From contig JAIXQU010000164.1 of NCBI GenBank assembly GCA_027485575.1, positions 1 through 39,222 of the forward strand: 39,222 nucleotides of DNA, given 5' to 3'. Positions 9,176 through 17,123 of this stretch are shown one piece after another. The stretch's first letter is position 1, and each line of letters opens with the position of its first letter. The notes under the pieces are model-generated. The model did no database searches. It saw nothing but the letters and a program-made list of their open reading frames with translations, and was not told the DNA's origin. The DNA is from Cytophagaceae bacterium. Its GTDB lineage: Bacteria; Bacteroidota; Bacteroidia; Cytophagales; Flexibacteraceae. Position numbers and translations under genes: made by a program.

Positions 9176-10867
9176 ATGTTACAAAATTTTAATGAGCTTG
9201 GTCTGTCTGAAGAGTACATACAGATCCTTGAGCAACAACAGATTACTCAACCAACTCCAATCCAATCACAAGCCATTCCAGCCCTTCTTCAAGGACAGAA
9301 TATTTTAGGTCTTGCCGCAACAGGTTCAGGGAAAACCCTGGCTTATGGCTTGCCAATGCTGGAAAATGTGGATTCTGATTCTTTGGACACGCAGGCATTG
9401 GTTTTATGTCCAACAAGGGAACTAGCCAATCAGGTAGCTACTGAAATCAAGAAGTTTACCAGAGTTAGTAATGGATTGTACACTACCGCAGTTTATGGTG
9501 GGGAATCCATGGAAAGACAAATTAAGTCTTTAAAGCAAGGTAGCCAAATTGTTATTGGCACGCCAGGGAGGATAATCGATCACCTCAAAAGGAAAACTTT
9601 AAAAGTCGAAAATTTAAAGTATATCGTTCTGGACGAGGCAGATGAAATGCTGAGTATGGGTTTTGAGGAAGACATAAGATTGATCCTTGATTATGTAGAA
9701 ACAAAGCCACAAATCGCTTTGTTTTCTGCTACAATGTCGAAGGCAATTCGCCAGATCGCCAATCAGTATCTTGGTAAATATCAGCCAATTGAAATTGAAA
9801 AGTCTTTGGCTAATAAGCCGGATATTAAACAGTTATATCTGGATGTTCACCCTGAGGACAAGGCAGAAGTTGTTTTAAGGTTAATCAATTTTTATGGTTT
9901 TGAAAGGAGCATGGCTTTTTGCAATACCAAACTTGGAACCGATAAATTTGTACAACAACTGGCAGAAAAGGGTTACATGGCCGAAGCCATCCATGGCGAT
10001 ATGGCGCAGCTCCAACGAACAAGCGTTATGCGTAAGTTCAAGAACGGACAAGTTCCGCTTCTTGTTGCAACCGATGTAGCCGCAAGAGGTATCGATGTGA
10101 GTAATGTCGAAGCAGTCTTCAATGTTGATATTCCCAGAGATATTGAATTTTATGTCCACAGGATTGGAAGGACAGGAAGAGCCGGCAAATCCGGTCATTC
10201 TTTTGCCCTGGCTATGAAATCAGATTTCAGACAAATGAAAATGATTGAAAGGTTTACCGGAGAGGCAATGACCAAAGAAAAAGTACCTTCTCTTCAATCC
10301 ATCGCTTACAAGCACCAATCAGATTTTCTGGAAAGCTTGAAAACCAATGCCCCGGATGAGGAGAATCAACAATGGATAACCCTTGTTGACCAACTGGAAA
10401 GCGAAGGACATGATGTTAAGCAAATGCTTGCTTACATGATTGGAAAAAACATTAAGCCAGTTCTGGATGGTCAGGATCCTTTGTTGGATAAATTGAATAG
10501 GGAAAGAGAAAGAGCGCCATCTTCAGACAGGAGAGATGGAAGGCCAAGATTTGATGATAGTCAGGGTTCTGACAGAAGACCAGGTCGGGGACGACCTCCG
10601 GGAACGGGTCATGGCATTTCAAGAAAAGACACTGAAAAGATGGTGAAAATCAAATTTAACATTGGCCGGAATGCACAAATCAGGCCTTCTGATTTAGTTG
10701 GTGCTATTGCTTCTGAAGCCAATGTAAGTGGAAAGCGCCTTGGTTATATTGGAATTGAAGAAAAATACACATACGTTGATGTTCCTGCAGTTCTTGCAAC
10801 ACAGATTGTTCAGGCAATGGCTGGGAATCAGATTAGAGGCAAAAAAGTGAAGGTAGAAATGATGTAA
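9176..10867 (+). CDS. DEAD-box RNA helicase with DbpA-type RNA-binding domain (DeaD/CsdA-like)
   Basis: ATP-dependent RNA helicase acting on ribosome assembly or structured mRNA. The Q motif PTPIQSQAI is at residues 26-34, Walker A ATGSGKT at 48-54, DEAD at 153-156, SAT in FSATMS near 184, and HRIGRTGRAG near 325-334. A basic, Arg/Gly/Asp-rich linker follows (RERAPSSDRRDGRPRF). The last ~75 residues, from MVKIKFNIGRN to GKKVKVEMM, match the DbpA/CsdA RNA-binding fold. At 563 aa it is shorter than E. coli DeaD but typical for Bacteroidota homologues. It has its own promoter, a hairpin leader and a terminator, so it is a single-gene unit. It could be cold-induced, but that is inference. Confidence 0.93.
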   Translation: MLQNFNELGLSEEYIQILEQQQITQPTPIQSQAIPALLQGQNILGLAATGSGKTLAYGLPMLENVDSDSLDTQALVLCPTRELANQVATEIKKFTRVSNGLYTTAVYGGESMERQIKSLKQGSQIVIGTPGRIIDHLKRKTLKVENLKYIVLDEADEMLSMGFEEDIRLILDYVETKPQIALFSATMSKAIRQIANQYLGKYQPIEIEKSLANKPDIKQLYLDVHPEDKAEVVLRLINFYGFERSMAFCNTKLGTDKFVQQLAEKGYMAEAIHGDMAQLQRTSVMRKFKNGQVPLLVATDVAARGIDVSNVEAVFNVDIPRDIEFYVHRIGRTGRAGKSGHSFALAMKSDFRQMKMIERFTGEAMTKEKVPSLQSIAYKHQSDFLESLKTNAPDEENQQWITLVDQLESEGHDVKQMLAYMIGKNIKPVLDGQDPLLDKLNRERERAPSSDRRDGRPRFDDSQGSDRRPGRGRPPGTGHGISRKDTEKMVKIKFNIGRNAQIRPSDLVGAIASEANVSGKRLGYIGIEEKYTYVDVPAVLATQIVQAMAGNQIRGKKVKVEMM

Positions 10868-10890
10868 ACCAGTTTGCTGAACTAATAAGA

Positions 10891-10919
10891 AACCTTCTGA
10901 GTTTTCAGGAGGTTTTTTT
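10891..10919 (+). terminator. Rho-independent terminator after the helicase gene
   Basis: AACCTTCTGA (10891-10900) pairs with TCAGGAGGTT (10905-10914), with one G-T wobble and a 4-nt loop, followed by a T run to 10919. It lies 24 bp after the helicase stop and faces the convergent J-domain gene, for which it may work in reverse more weakly. Confidence 0.85.
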
Positions 10920-10973
10920 ATGCTAAAAAATAAAAGCTCAGGAAGGTTGGAAATACGTTTTTGAACAGGATTT

Positions 10974-12047
10974 CTAGAATTTTTTAAGACAATACATGTC
11001 CACCAAAGGTTTTGCTTCTTCCATTCCCATTGTTAAGGATTGGTCGAGGTCGGCACATGCATTTGAAGAATCGCCAAGTGCCAATCTTGCGGAACCCCTG
11101 TAAAAAAACAGTCTTTTATCCGTTCTTGAATTTGAAAAACAAACATCAAATTGTTGAATGGCAGATTGGAATCTTTTTAATCTGTAAAGCATATATGCCT
11201 TTCCAAACAAAGCATCATAGCTGTTTGGAGAAATTTGAAGGGTAGAATCGTAATAACTAAGAGCAACCTTTGGTTGATTCAGGTAATAGGCATTGAGTTC
11301 TGCCAAAGCAAAAAAGGCTGTATCACAATTCTTATTGATGGTTTTGGCGGTCAGAAAATCAGAAATGGATCTTCCAATACTATCCAGTTTGAAATATACT
11401 TTGGCCCTTTCCAGATACATTTCAGCATATTGCTCATCTGAATACCGGATGGCAGAATTCAAATCCATCAACAAAATTTTTTGATTCCGGGTATAGGGTT
11501 TTCTTGCCTTAAATCTGGCAAAATAGGCTTCCCCGTATTCGTTGTCAAATTCCAGGGCTGTTGCATAATCTCCTTGTTCAAGGTGTTCTTTTGCTGTTAT
11601 ATGATTCATTATTTCGCCAAACCAAAGAAATCCCATAGCAGCCGTGGCAAAAACCAATAGTGTTATTGCTATGGAATGCATGTTTAGCTTTTTGCTTATG
11701 GGTGGTCCGGTATATTCTCTGTAAGCTTCTCTGTCTGGTCTCCTTTTTTTATAATCCTCCTCCTCCTTTTGCCTTCTGGTTTTGGGAACATCTTTGTAAA
11801 TTGGATCCGGGTTTCCTGGTTTGAGAATATGTTTATAAAACAGCTTTACATCATAAAGATCTTTTTTTCTTGGGTCTGAAAGGGTTTGGTACGCTTCGAG
11901 AATAATCTTAAATTTCTCCTCATGGACTTTTGAGCCTTGGTTAACATCAGGGTGATTTTCCCGGGCGAGTTTTTTATAGGCTGACTTTATTTCATCAGCA
12001 TTTGCTTTTATTCCAACACCTAGAATCTGATAAAAATTTTCTTTCAA
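10974..12047 (-). CDS. Membrane-anchored J-domain protein with TPR repeats
   Basis: A DnaJ-type co-chaperone. The J domain occupies residues 1-65, with FYQILGVGIKANADEIKSAY and the essential HPD in ENHPDVN that stimulates DnaK ATPase. It lacks the Gly/Phe and zinc-finger regions of DnaJ. A basic linker leads to one transmembrane helix (SIAITLLVFATAAMGFLWF, about residues 125-143). TPR-like helices follow up to residue 357 and would lie outside the cytoplasm if the J domain faces inward. The start is TTG at 12047; an in-frame stop lies three codons upstream and no ATG is available. It lies 44 bp after dprA on the same strand. Confidence 0.87.
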   Translation of the reverse strand: MKENFYQILGVGIKANADEIKSAYKKLARENHPDVNQGSKVHEEKFKIILEAYQTLSDPRKKDLYDVKLFYKHILKPGNPDPIYKDVPKTRRQKEEEDYKKRRPDREAYREYTGPPISKKLNMHSIAITLLVFATAAMGFLWFGEIMNHITAKEHLEQGDYATALEFDNEYGEAYFARFKARKPYTRNQKILLMDLNSAIRYSDEQYAEMYLERAKVYFKLDSIGRSISDFLTAKTINKNCDTAFFALAELNAYYLNQPKVALSYYDSTLQISPNSYDALFGKAYMLYRLKRFQSAIQQFDVCFSNSRTDKRLFFYRGSARLALGDSSNACADLDQSLTMGMEEAKPLVDMYCLKKF

Positions 12048-12091
12048 GTTTATGCCTTAACAGGAGTTGAAGATATGCGTTTTCTAATTTT

Positions 12092-13225
12092 TTATTTATT
12101 AATTCCAAACCGTTTACCGGGTAAAGATTTTACCAATCCTCCAAATTCAAGATTTAATAATTTACTGGCAAGTTGGTTTACCGGAATCTGTGTCCTCCAG
12201 GAAATCTCATCGATCTGAATTTCACCGGTAATCAAAAGAAGATCCAATATTTGGTTGTCTTCATTGCTTAAGTTTTCTGGTCTTTGATAAGCTTTTGGCT
12301 TTTTGGTTTCCGTTGAAGGCAGTTCCCAACCCATGCTTTCCGCCAGTTGGGTGCCAGATGTGACGACTCCCGCAATGTTTTTCTGTATCAGATTGTTACA
12401 TCCAACGGATGCTTTTTGATTAAAATTTCCGGGTAATGCAAAAACATCCCGAAAATAATCAACAGCCAGTCTGGCTGTGATTTGGGCCCCTCCTTTCTCC
12501 ATGGCTTCTACCACCCAAATGGCATCGGATAGTCCGGCTATTATCCGATTTCTGGCAGGAAACTTTGGTGCATCCGGTTTTGATTTTATAATGTTTTCTG
12601 TCAGAATTCCTCCTTTTGTTTCCATTTGAATGGCTGTGGCCTTATGTGTCGAAGGATAAATACTATCAATCCCGGTTGCCATCACTCCCCATGTTTCCAG
12701 TTCTAGCTGAAGTGCAGTTTTGTGGGCATAAATATCAATTCCATAGGCAAGTCCGCTCACTATTACAGGTTGATATGGCGCTAGCTCTTCTAGAAATGCA
12801 TCAATAGCCTTTTTACCATAGTTTGTAGATTGTCTTGTTCCTACAATGGCTAGTGTTATCGGATTTTCAAAAGTGAAAAGTCCTTTCCCAAAAAGTATGG
12901 GTGGGCAATCTGGTATTGATTTTAACCTCGATGGAAATCCCTTTTCAAGATAATATACCATGAAACCTCCTTCCTTTTCAAGCGAAATGAGTTCATTTTT
13001 GGCTTTTTTAAAACAACTTTCCCTTTCAAATTCAATATTTTGGATTAGATTTTTTCCGATTCCCGGGATTTTTTCCAAATTTCTCCTTGGTGCATTCAGG
13101 GCTTCAGAAGGCGAACCCATATAAGCAATGAGTTGTTTTACAAGAATGTTTCCAATTCCTGGCAAAAATGAAAGTGCTAAAGTGCTTATTGCATCTTCAG
13201 AATAAGTAGTGTTGGAATGTTCCAT
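12092..13225 (-). CDS. dprA: DNA-processing protein DprA
   Basis: Binds incoming single-stranded DNA and loads RecA during natural transformation. N-terminal helix-hairpin-helix-like segments (LPGIGNILVKQL and IPGIGKNLIQNI) precede the Rossmann-like core: IVGTRQSTNYGKKA, IVSGLAYGIDIYAHKTAL, VVEAMEKGGAQITARLAVDY and FALPGNFNQKASVGCNNLI. A C-terminal winged-helix-like domain (about residues 310-377) completes the usual architecture. The length of 377 aa is normal. It is transcribed away from the ACC-deaminase-like gene and followed by the J-domain gene. Confidence 0.95.
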   Translation of the reverse strand: MEHSNTTYSEDAISTLALSFLPGIGNILVKQLIAYMGSPSEALNAPRRNLEKIPGIGKNLIQNIEFERESCFKKAKNELISLEKEGGFMVYYLEKGFPSRLKSIPDCPPILFGKGLFTFENPITLAIVGTRQSTNYGKKAIDAFLEELAPYQPVIVSGLAYGIDIYAHKTALQLELETWGVMATGIDSIYPSTHKATAIQMETKGGILTENIIKSKPDAPKFPARNRIIAGLSDAIWVVEAMEKGGAQITARLAVDYFRDVFALPGNFNQKASVGCNNLIQKNIAGVVTSGTQLAESMGWELPSTETKKPKAYQRPENLSNEDNQILDLLLITGEIQIDEISWRTQIPVNQLASKLLNLEFGGLVKSLPGKRFGINK

Positions 13226-13287
13226 TTCAGTCTCGCAAACTAATATGCATTTATGAATTTGGCTACAGTAAATTGACCTTTAAATTG

Positions 13288-14199
13288 ATGGAAAAGTTTT
13301 TTTTATTTGAAGAACCGGAGCTTATTTTTCAGAATTGGCAAGACCCGGAATTTGAAAAGAGGTCAATTCAGGTTTCTGTTTTAAGGTCTGATTTGGTTCA
13401 TCCCTGGATCCAAGGAAACAAATGGTATAAACTAAGACATTTTGCAAAGAAAAATCTGGAAGGAAATTTTCCTGGATTTGTTTCTGTTGGTGGACCGTAT
13501 TCCAATCATTTAATTGCTTTATCTTATTTGGCCCGGATTGCTCAAAAAAGGGCAATATTTTATGTCAGGGGTTCAAGTGAAGAGTGGATTGATAATCCGG
13601 CAATCAAACAAATGAAAGAATGGGGTGCTGAAATCAGGCAAATGACAAGAGCTGAATTCAGAGTATCCAATTTTAAAAGTCTGGTGGATTCCGACCCTGA
13701 ATTATCCGAATTTGTTTGGGTTCCTCAAGGTGGCACGTCATTTGAAATGGTTGAAGAAATTGAAAAATGGGCAAAGCAAATTCTCAATCAGTTTGATTTT
13801 GATGTTATCGTCCTTCCAACTGCCACAGCAGGTACTATTTCCGGCTTTGCCAGCTATTTGCCCGCCTCAAAGAAAATTATAGGAATAGAGGTCATAAAAG
13901 CAAGTGGTTATTTGGAGAAAGAGCTGGATTCATTACTTTCATTAGCCAGTAAGAGAACGTATAATTCTCCTGAATGGAATTCTGACTATCATTTTGGCGG
14001 TTATGCAAAAAAGAATCTGGCATTAAGTACTTTTTGTACGATGGTTTTAGAAGAAAAAGGGTTTCCTATTGAACCGATTTATTCAGGTAAGGCATTTTTC
14101 GCCGTGTCAGATTTAATACAAAAAGGACATTTCGAAGATGGAAACAAGATTCTTTTGATTCATACCGGAGGTGTTTTTCCGTGGAATATAGGCAAATAG
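13288..14199 (+). CDS. PLP-dependent ACC deaminase / D-cysteine desulfhydrase family enzyme
   Basis: Fold-type II PLP enzyme. The cofactor lysine lies in GNKWYKLR (Lys45), and the phosphate/substrate loop is SVGGPYSNH. PTATAGTISGFASYLP forms the glycine-rich phosphate-binding region, and HTGGVFPW lies near the C-terminus. Sequence alone does not separate 1-aminocyclopropane-1-carboxylate deaminase from D-cysteine desulfhydrase; in heterotrophic Bacteroidota the latter or a related D-amino-acid activity is more likely. I chose ATG at 13288 over TTG at 13273 because the product then starts MEKFFLFEE with nothing conserved lost. It is divergent from dprA. Confidence 0.88.
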   Translation: MEKFFLFEEPELIFQNWQDPEFEKRSIQVSVLRSDLVHPWIQGNKWYKLRHFAKKNLEGNFPGFVSVGGPYSNHLIALSYLARIAQKRAIFYVRGSSEEWIDNPAIKQMKEWGAEIRQMTRAEFRVSNFKSLVDSDPELSEFVWVPQGGTSFEMVEEIEKWAKQILNQFDFDVIVLPTATAGTISGFASYLPASKKIIGIEVIKASGYLEKELDSLLSLASKRTYNSPEWNSDYHFGGYAKKNLALSTFCTMVLEEKGFPIEPIYSGKAFFAVSDLIQKGHFEDGNKILLIHTGGVFPWNIGK

Positions 14200-14572
14200 T
14201 GCAGTTTTTTTCTAAAAAAAAGACAATTTCCACATAAACAGGTCAGTGAATACCTATGTGATAAATGCCTGGTTTTGCTAGCTAAACATTGGCTGGAAGC
14301 CCCCACTTTTGACCCGTGGTTTTTGGATAATGCAACAGAGAAATTTAAAATTCGAAGTTAGCATTATTGAAAAAGGTTTAGTTAATGATCAGAAAAGGCC
14401 GACTTTTTAAGTCGGCCTTTTCCTTTGTTGAGGGCCGAAAAAAAAAGCGTATTAATTTTGACAATAAATTTTAAAGGAGGTTCAACAAGAATTGAAAGAA
14501 TTCAAATAATAATTTTTTATTTTTTTTGTTGGTAATAGTGTTATTTTTACTGTTGCAAATCGTTAACCGCCT
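14200..14572. other. Intergenic region: long 3' UTR or small-RNA candidate, ending in a terminator
   Basis: No convincing gene. Reading on in frame past the ACC-deaminase-like stop gives about 50 more codons, including RQFPHKQVSEYLCDKCLVLL, but without a start. The only strong signal is the terminator at 14393-14421, 194 bp after the upstream stop. The remaining 150 bp is very AT-rich and must carry the promoter of the secreted-protein gene. Confidence 0.4.
14393..14421 (+). terminator. Strong hairpin terminator
   Basis: AAAAGGCCGACT (14393-14404) pairs perfectly over 12 bp with AGTCGGCCTTTT (14410-14421) around a 5-nt loop. A/T flanks on both sides make it potentially bidirectional. Confidence 0.85.
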
Positions 14573-15265
14573 ATGTTTAAAGTATTACTCGGTCTATTTC
14601 TTTCTTTCTTTATACTTCAACAATCTTACGCTCAGAGTTTTACTTTGACAAGGGGTGATACGATGGTTGCTGAAGCAGACCCTTACCAGCTTAGAGATTC
14701 TGAATCTAAGGTAAAAAATGTCTCCTCTTCAAATCTTAGAATGTTGGTAACCCGCGAGATTTTAAGCTTAGGCACCAACCATATAAATTATTTTTGTTGG
14801 GGAATTAATTGCTACGGCCCAGGTACTGATGAATCTCCTGATACGATTGTATTGGCACCTCAGGAAGAAAATAATACCTTCAAGGGCTACGTTGATCCCA
14901 GCGGTGGCGAAACAGAATCGAGAATTAGATATTGTTTTATCAATGCGGATAATGCTTCAGACAAAATTTGCTACGATGTTAAATATCTTTTTGGTGTTGC
15001 GTCAGTTACTCCAGGAGGAGGTGCTCCAAAAAATGTTCCGTCAGTTCCAGCTTCTTATGATGTTTACAGCCAAACCATTCGTGTCAATGTAACTGGTGGG
15101 AAAATTGAAACCATGAATATGTTAGGTCAAAATGTTGATTTGACTTACCGGTATGATGGAAGTGGGATGGTGGCCGATGCATCTTCGCTAAAAGCAGGGT
15201 ACTATTTTCTCTTTGGAGTAAACGAAAGAGGTCCCTGGAGCGCAAGGGTTGTTGTTTCCAAATAG
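14573..15265 (+). CDS. Secreted protein with a T9SS-like C-terminal sorting domain
   Basis: A Sec signal peptide (MFKVLLGLFLSFFILQQSYA, cleavage before QSF) is followed by a beta-rich region of about 120 residues with four cysteines (in YFCWGINCYG, RYCFIN and KICYDV) that may form disulfides. The last ~55 residues match the pattern of type IX secretion sorting domains: GGKIETMNMLGQ, then LKAGYYFLFG and a terminal ARVVVSK. The mature domain looks Ig-like or fibronectin-like, with no catalytic motif. It converges on deoC with only 7 bp between the stops. It is probably surface-exposed or released; function unknown. Confidence 0.8.
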   Translation: MFKVLLGLFLSFFILQQSYAQSFTLTRGDTMVAEADPYQLRDSESKVKNVSSSNLRMLVTREILSLGTNHINYFCWGINCYGPGTDESPDTIVLAPQEENNTFKGYVDPSGGETESRIRYCFINADNASDKICYDVKYLFGVASVTPGGGAPKNVPSVPASYDVYSQTIRVNVTGGKIETMNMLGQNVDLTYRYDGSGMVADASSLKAGYYFLFGVNERGPWSARVVVSK

Positions 15266-15272
15266 TCTGGAA

Positions 15273-15914
15273 TTAAATAAATACCTCTGGCAAAGAAGAG
15301 GTTCCGATTCTATCTGCACCGGCCTCTATCAGTTCTAAGGCAAATTCCTTTGATTTAATTCCACCGGAGGCTTTGATTCCGCATTGATTTCCTACGGTTT
15401 GCCTGATTAGTGAAATATTTTTAACTGAAGCTCCTTCAGGTGTGTAACCCGTACTTGTTTTAACGAAATCAGAACCGGCATCTAAACACATTTTGCTGGC
15501 TTCTATAATTTCCTTTTCTGATAGATAACCTGTCTCGATAATCACTTTTAATAAAACATTAGCCGAGTGACAGAGCTCTGAAGCTTTGGCTATTTCTGGT
15601 TTTACCCATGTGATCATTCCCGTTTTAAATGCAGAAACATTCATCACAATATCTACTTCATGGGCCCCGTCTTCAATTGAGTCTGAAACATCATTCAGCT
15701 TTACCTTAGATTTTTGGTAGCCAAACGGAAATCCAGCTACAGTAACTATCTTTAAATTGCTGGTTTTGTCAATATTTCTTTTTGCCATTTTTACCCAATA
15801 GGGTGGGAGGCAAATTCCAAAAACTCCCGATTTTACCCCTCTCTCTATGTGATTTTCAAAATCCAGCTGTGTCGCTTCAGGTTTTAAAAGCGTGTATTCG
15901 ATGTGTTCCAGCAT
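15273..15914 (-). CDS. deoC: Deoxyribose-phosphate aldolase
   Basis: Class I aldolase splitting 2-deoxyribose 5-phosphate into glyceraldehyde 3-phosphate and acetaldehyde in deoxynucleoside catabolism. The Schiff-base lysine is Lys152 in FVKTSTGY, the proton-relay lysine is Lys181 in GIKASGGI, and the conserved Asp is in EVDIVMN (Asp88). The N-terminal IEYTLLKPEA is typical. The length of 213 aa fits the short bacterial form. It is the last gene of a minus-strand run, 26 bp after the DegT-family gene. Confidence 0.95.
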   Translation of the reverse strand: MLEHIEYTLLKPEATQLDFENHIERGVKSGVFGICLPPYWVKMAKRNIDKTSNLKIVTVAGFPFGYQKSKVKLNDVSDSIEDGAHEVDIVMNVSAFKTGMITWVKPEIAKASELCHSANVLLKVIIETGYLSEKEIIEASKMCLDAGSDFVKTSTGYTPEGASVKNISLIRQTVGNQCGIKASGGIKSKEFALELIEAGADRIGTSSLPEVFI

Positions 15915-15940
15915 GTATAGATTTTTGAATATTATCCCAA

Positions 15941-17092
15941 TTATAGATTTTCCATAAATGCTGAGACCGTCCCGCTTATGGTTTCAACCATGGATTTTGT
16001 TAGTTCGCTATGCATAGGCAAGGATAAAACCTGTTGACTTAAAAGGCTTGAAACCGGAAAGCTTTCATTATTGTATCCCAAATACAAGTAGCCAGGCTGT
16101 AAATGCAATGGCTTTGGATAGTAAATCATGGATTGGATTCCTTTGTCATTTAAATAAGATTTCAGTCCATCTCTAACCTTTTCAGAAGACAACTTAATAG
16201 TATATTGATGAAACACATGGGAAGAATATTTTGTTCTGGCCGGAATTTGCAATTCTGGCAATTGACCCAGGTGCAAATCGTAGGCTTCTGCTGCTTTCTG
16301 CCTGTTTTCTGTAAAGGAATTGAGGTGTTTTATTTTTACCGATAGGATAGCTGCCTGAATTGTATCTAATCTGGAGTTTATTCCAATAGATTCATATTGA
16401 TACTTAAATTGCTGGCCATGATTGGCTATTTTTTGGATGACATCCTTCAAGACAGCGTCATTGGTAAAGAGGCCTCCTCCGTCTCCCATACAACCAAGAT
16501 TCTTTGATGGAAAAAAACTAGTGGTTCCAATATGGCCAATGGTACCTGATTTTCTTTCGGCATATTTTCCTGTGGATATTTTAGAACCAATTGCCTGGGC
16601 ATTGTCTTCAATTACAAATAGATTGTGTTTCTCTGCAATTTCCATAATGGCTTCCATATCACAACTTTGGCCAAATAAATGAACAGCTACAATGGCCCTG
16701 GTTTTTGGCGTTATGGCACCTTCAATTTGGTTGGGGTCTATATTAAAAGTATCTGCCTGGCAATCGACAAAAACAGGTTTTAATTTTAAAAGAGCCGCAG
16801 CTTCTGCTGTTGCTACATAATTGAAAGCTGGTAATATTACTTCGTCTCCCGGTTCAAGGCCTAAGGCCATGTATGCAATTTGAAGCGCATCTGTACCATT
16901 GGCACAAGGAATGAAATATGGACTTTCAACAAACTCTGCTATTTCTTTTGAAAAGGTTTTTACGGGTTCTCCATTGATAAAATTGGCATCCTCCAGGACT
17001 TTAAATATGGCGGAATCAATTTCTGGTTTTAACCGTTGGTATTGAGCATTAAGGTCGACAATTTGAAATGTGGTTGATAATTTTTCCTGCAT
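15941..17092 (-). CDS. DegT/DnrJ/EryC1/StrS-family sugar aminotransferase
   Basis: PLP-dependent aminotransferase acting on nucleotide-linked keto-sugars. The cofactor lysine is Lys197 in FFPSKNLGCMGDGG. The family motifs FINGEPVKTFSKE, ANGTDALQIAY, PAFNYVATAEA, HLFGQSCDM and IEDNAQAIGS appear in order. The nearest characterised type is probably the WbpE/WlbC group, which aminates UDP-2-acetamido-3-oxo-glucuronate, but the substrate cannot be fixed here. No other sugar-nucleotide genes surround it, so it is detached from a polysaccharide cluster. It lies between the caspase-like gene (31 bp upstream) and deoC (26 bp downstream). Confidence 0.92.
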   Translation of the reverse strand: MQEKLSTTFQIVDLNAQYQRLKPEIDSAIFKVLEDANFINGEPVKTFSKEIAEFVESPYFIPCANGTDALQIAYMALGLEPGDEVILPAFNYVATAEAAALLKLKPVFVDCQADTFNIDPNQIEGAITPKTRAIVAVHLFGQSCDMEAIMEIAEKHNLFVIEDNAQAIGSKISTGKYAERKSGTIGHIGTTSFFPSKNLGCMGDGGGLFTNDAVLKDVIQKIANHGQQFKYQYESIGINSRLDTIQAAILSVKIKHLNSFTENRQKAAEAYDLHLGQLPELQIPARTKYSSHVFHQYTIKLSSEKVRDGLKSYLNDKGIQSMIYYPKPLHLQPGYLYLGYNNESFPVSSLLSQQVLSLPMHSELTKSMVETISGTVSAFMENL

Positions 17093-17123
17093 CTGGTTTA
17101 CTCCGTTTTTGGGAGCGAGGATT

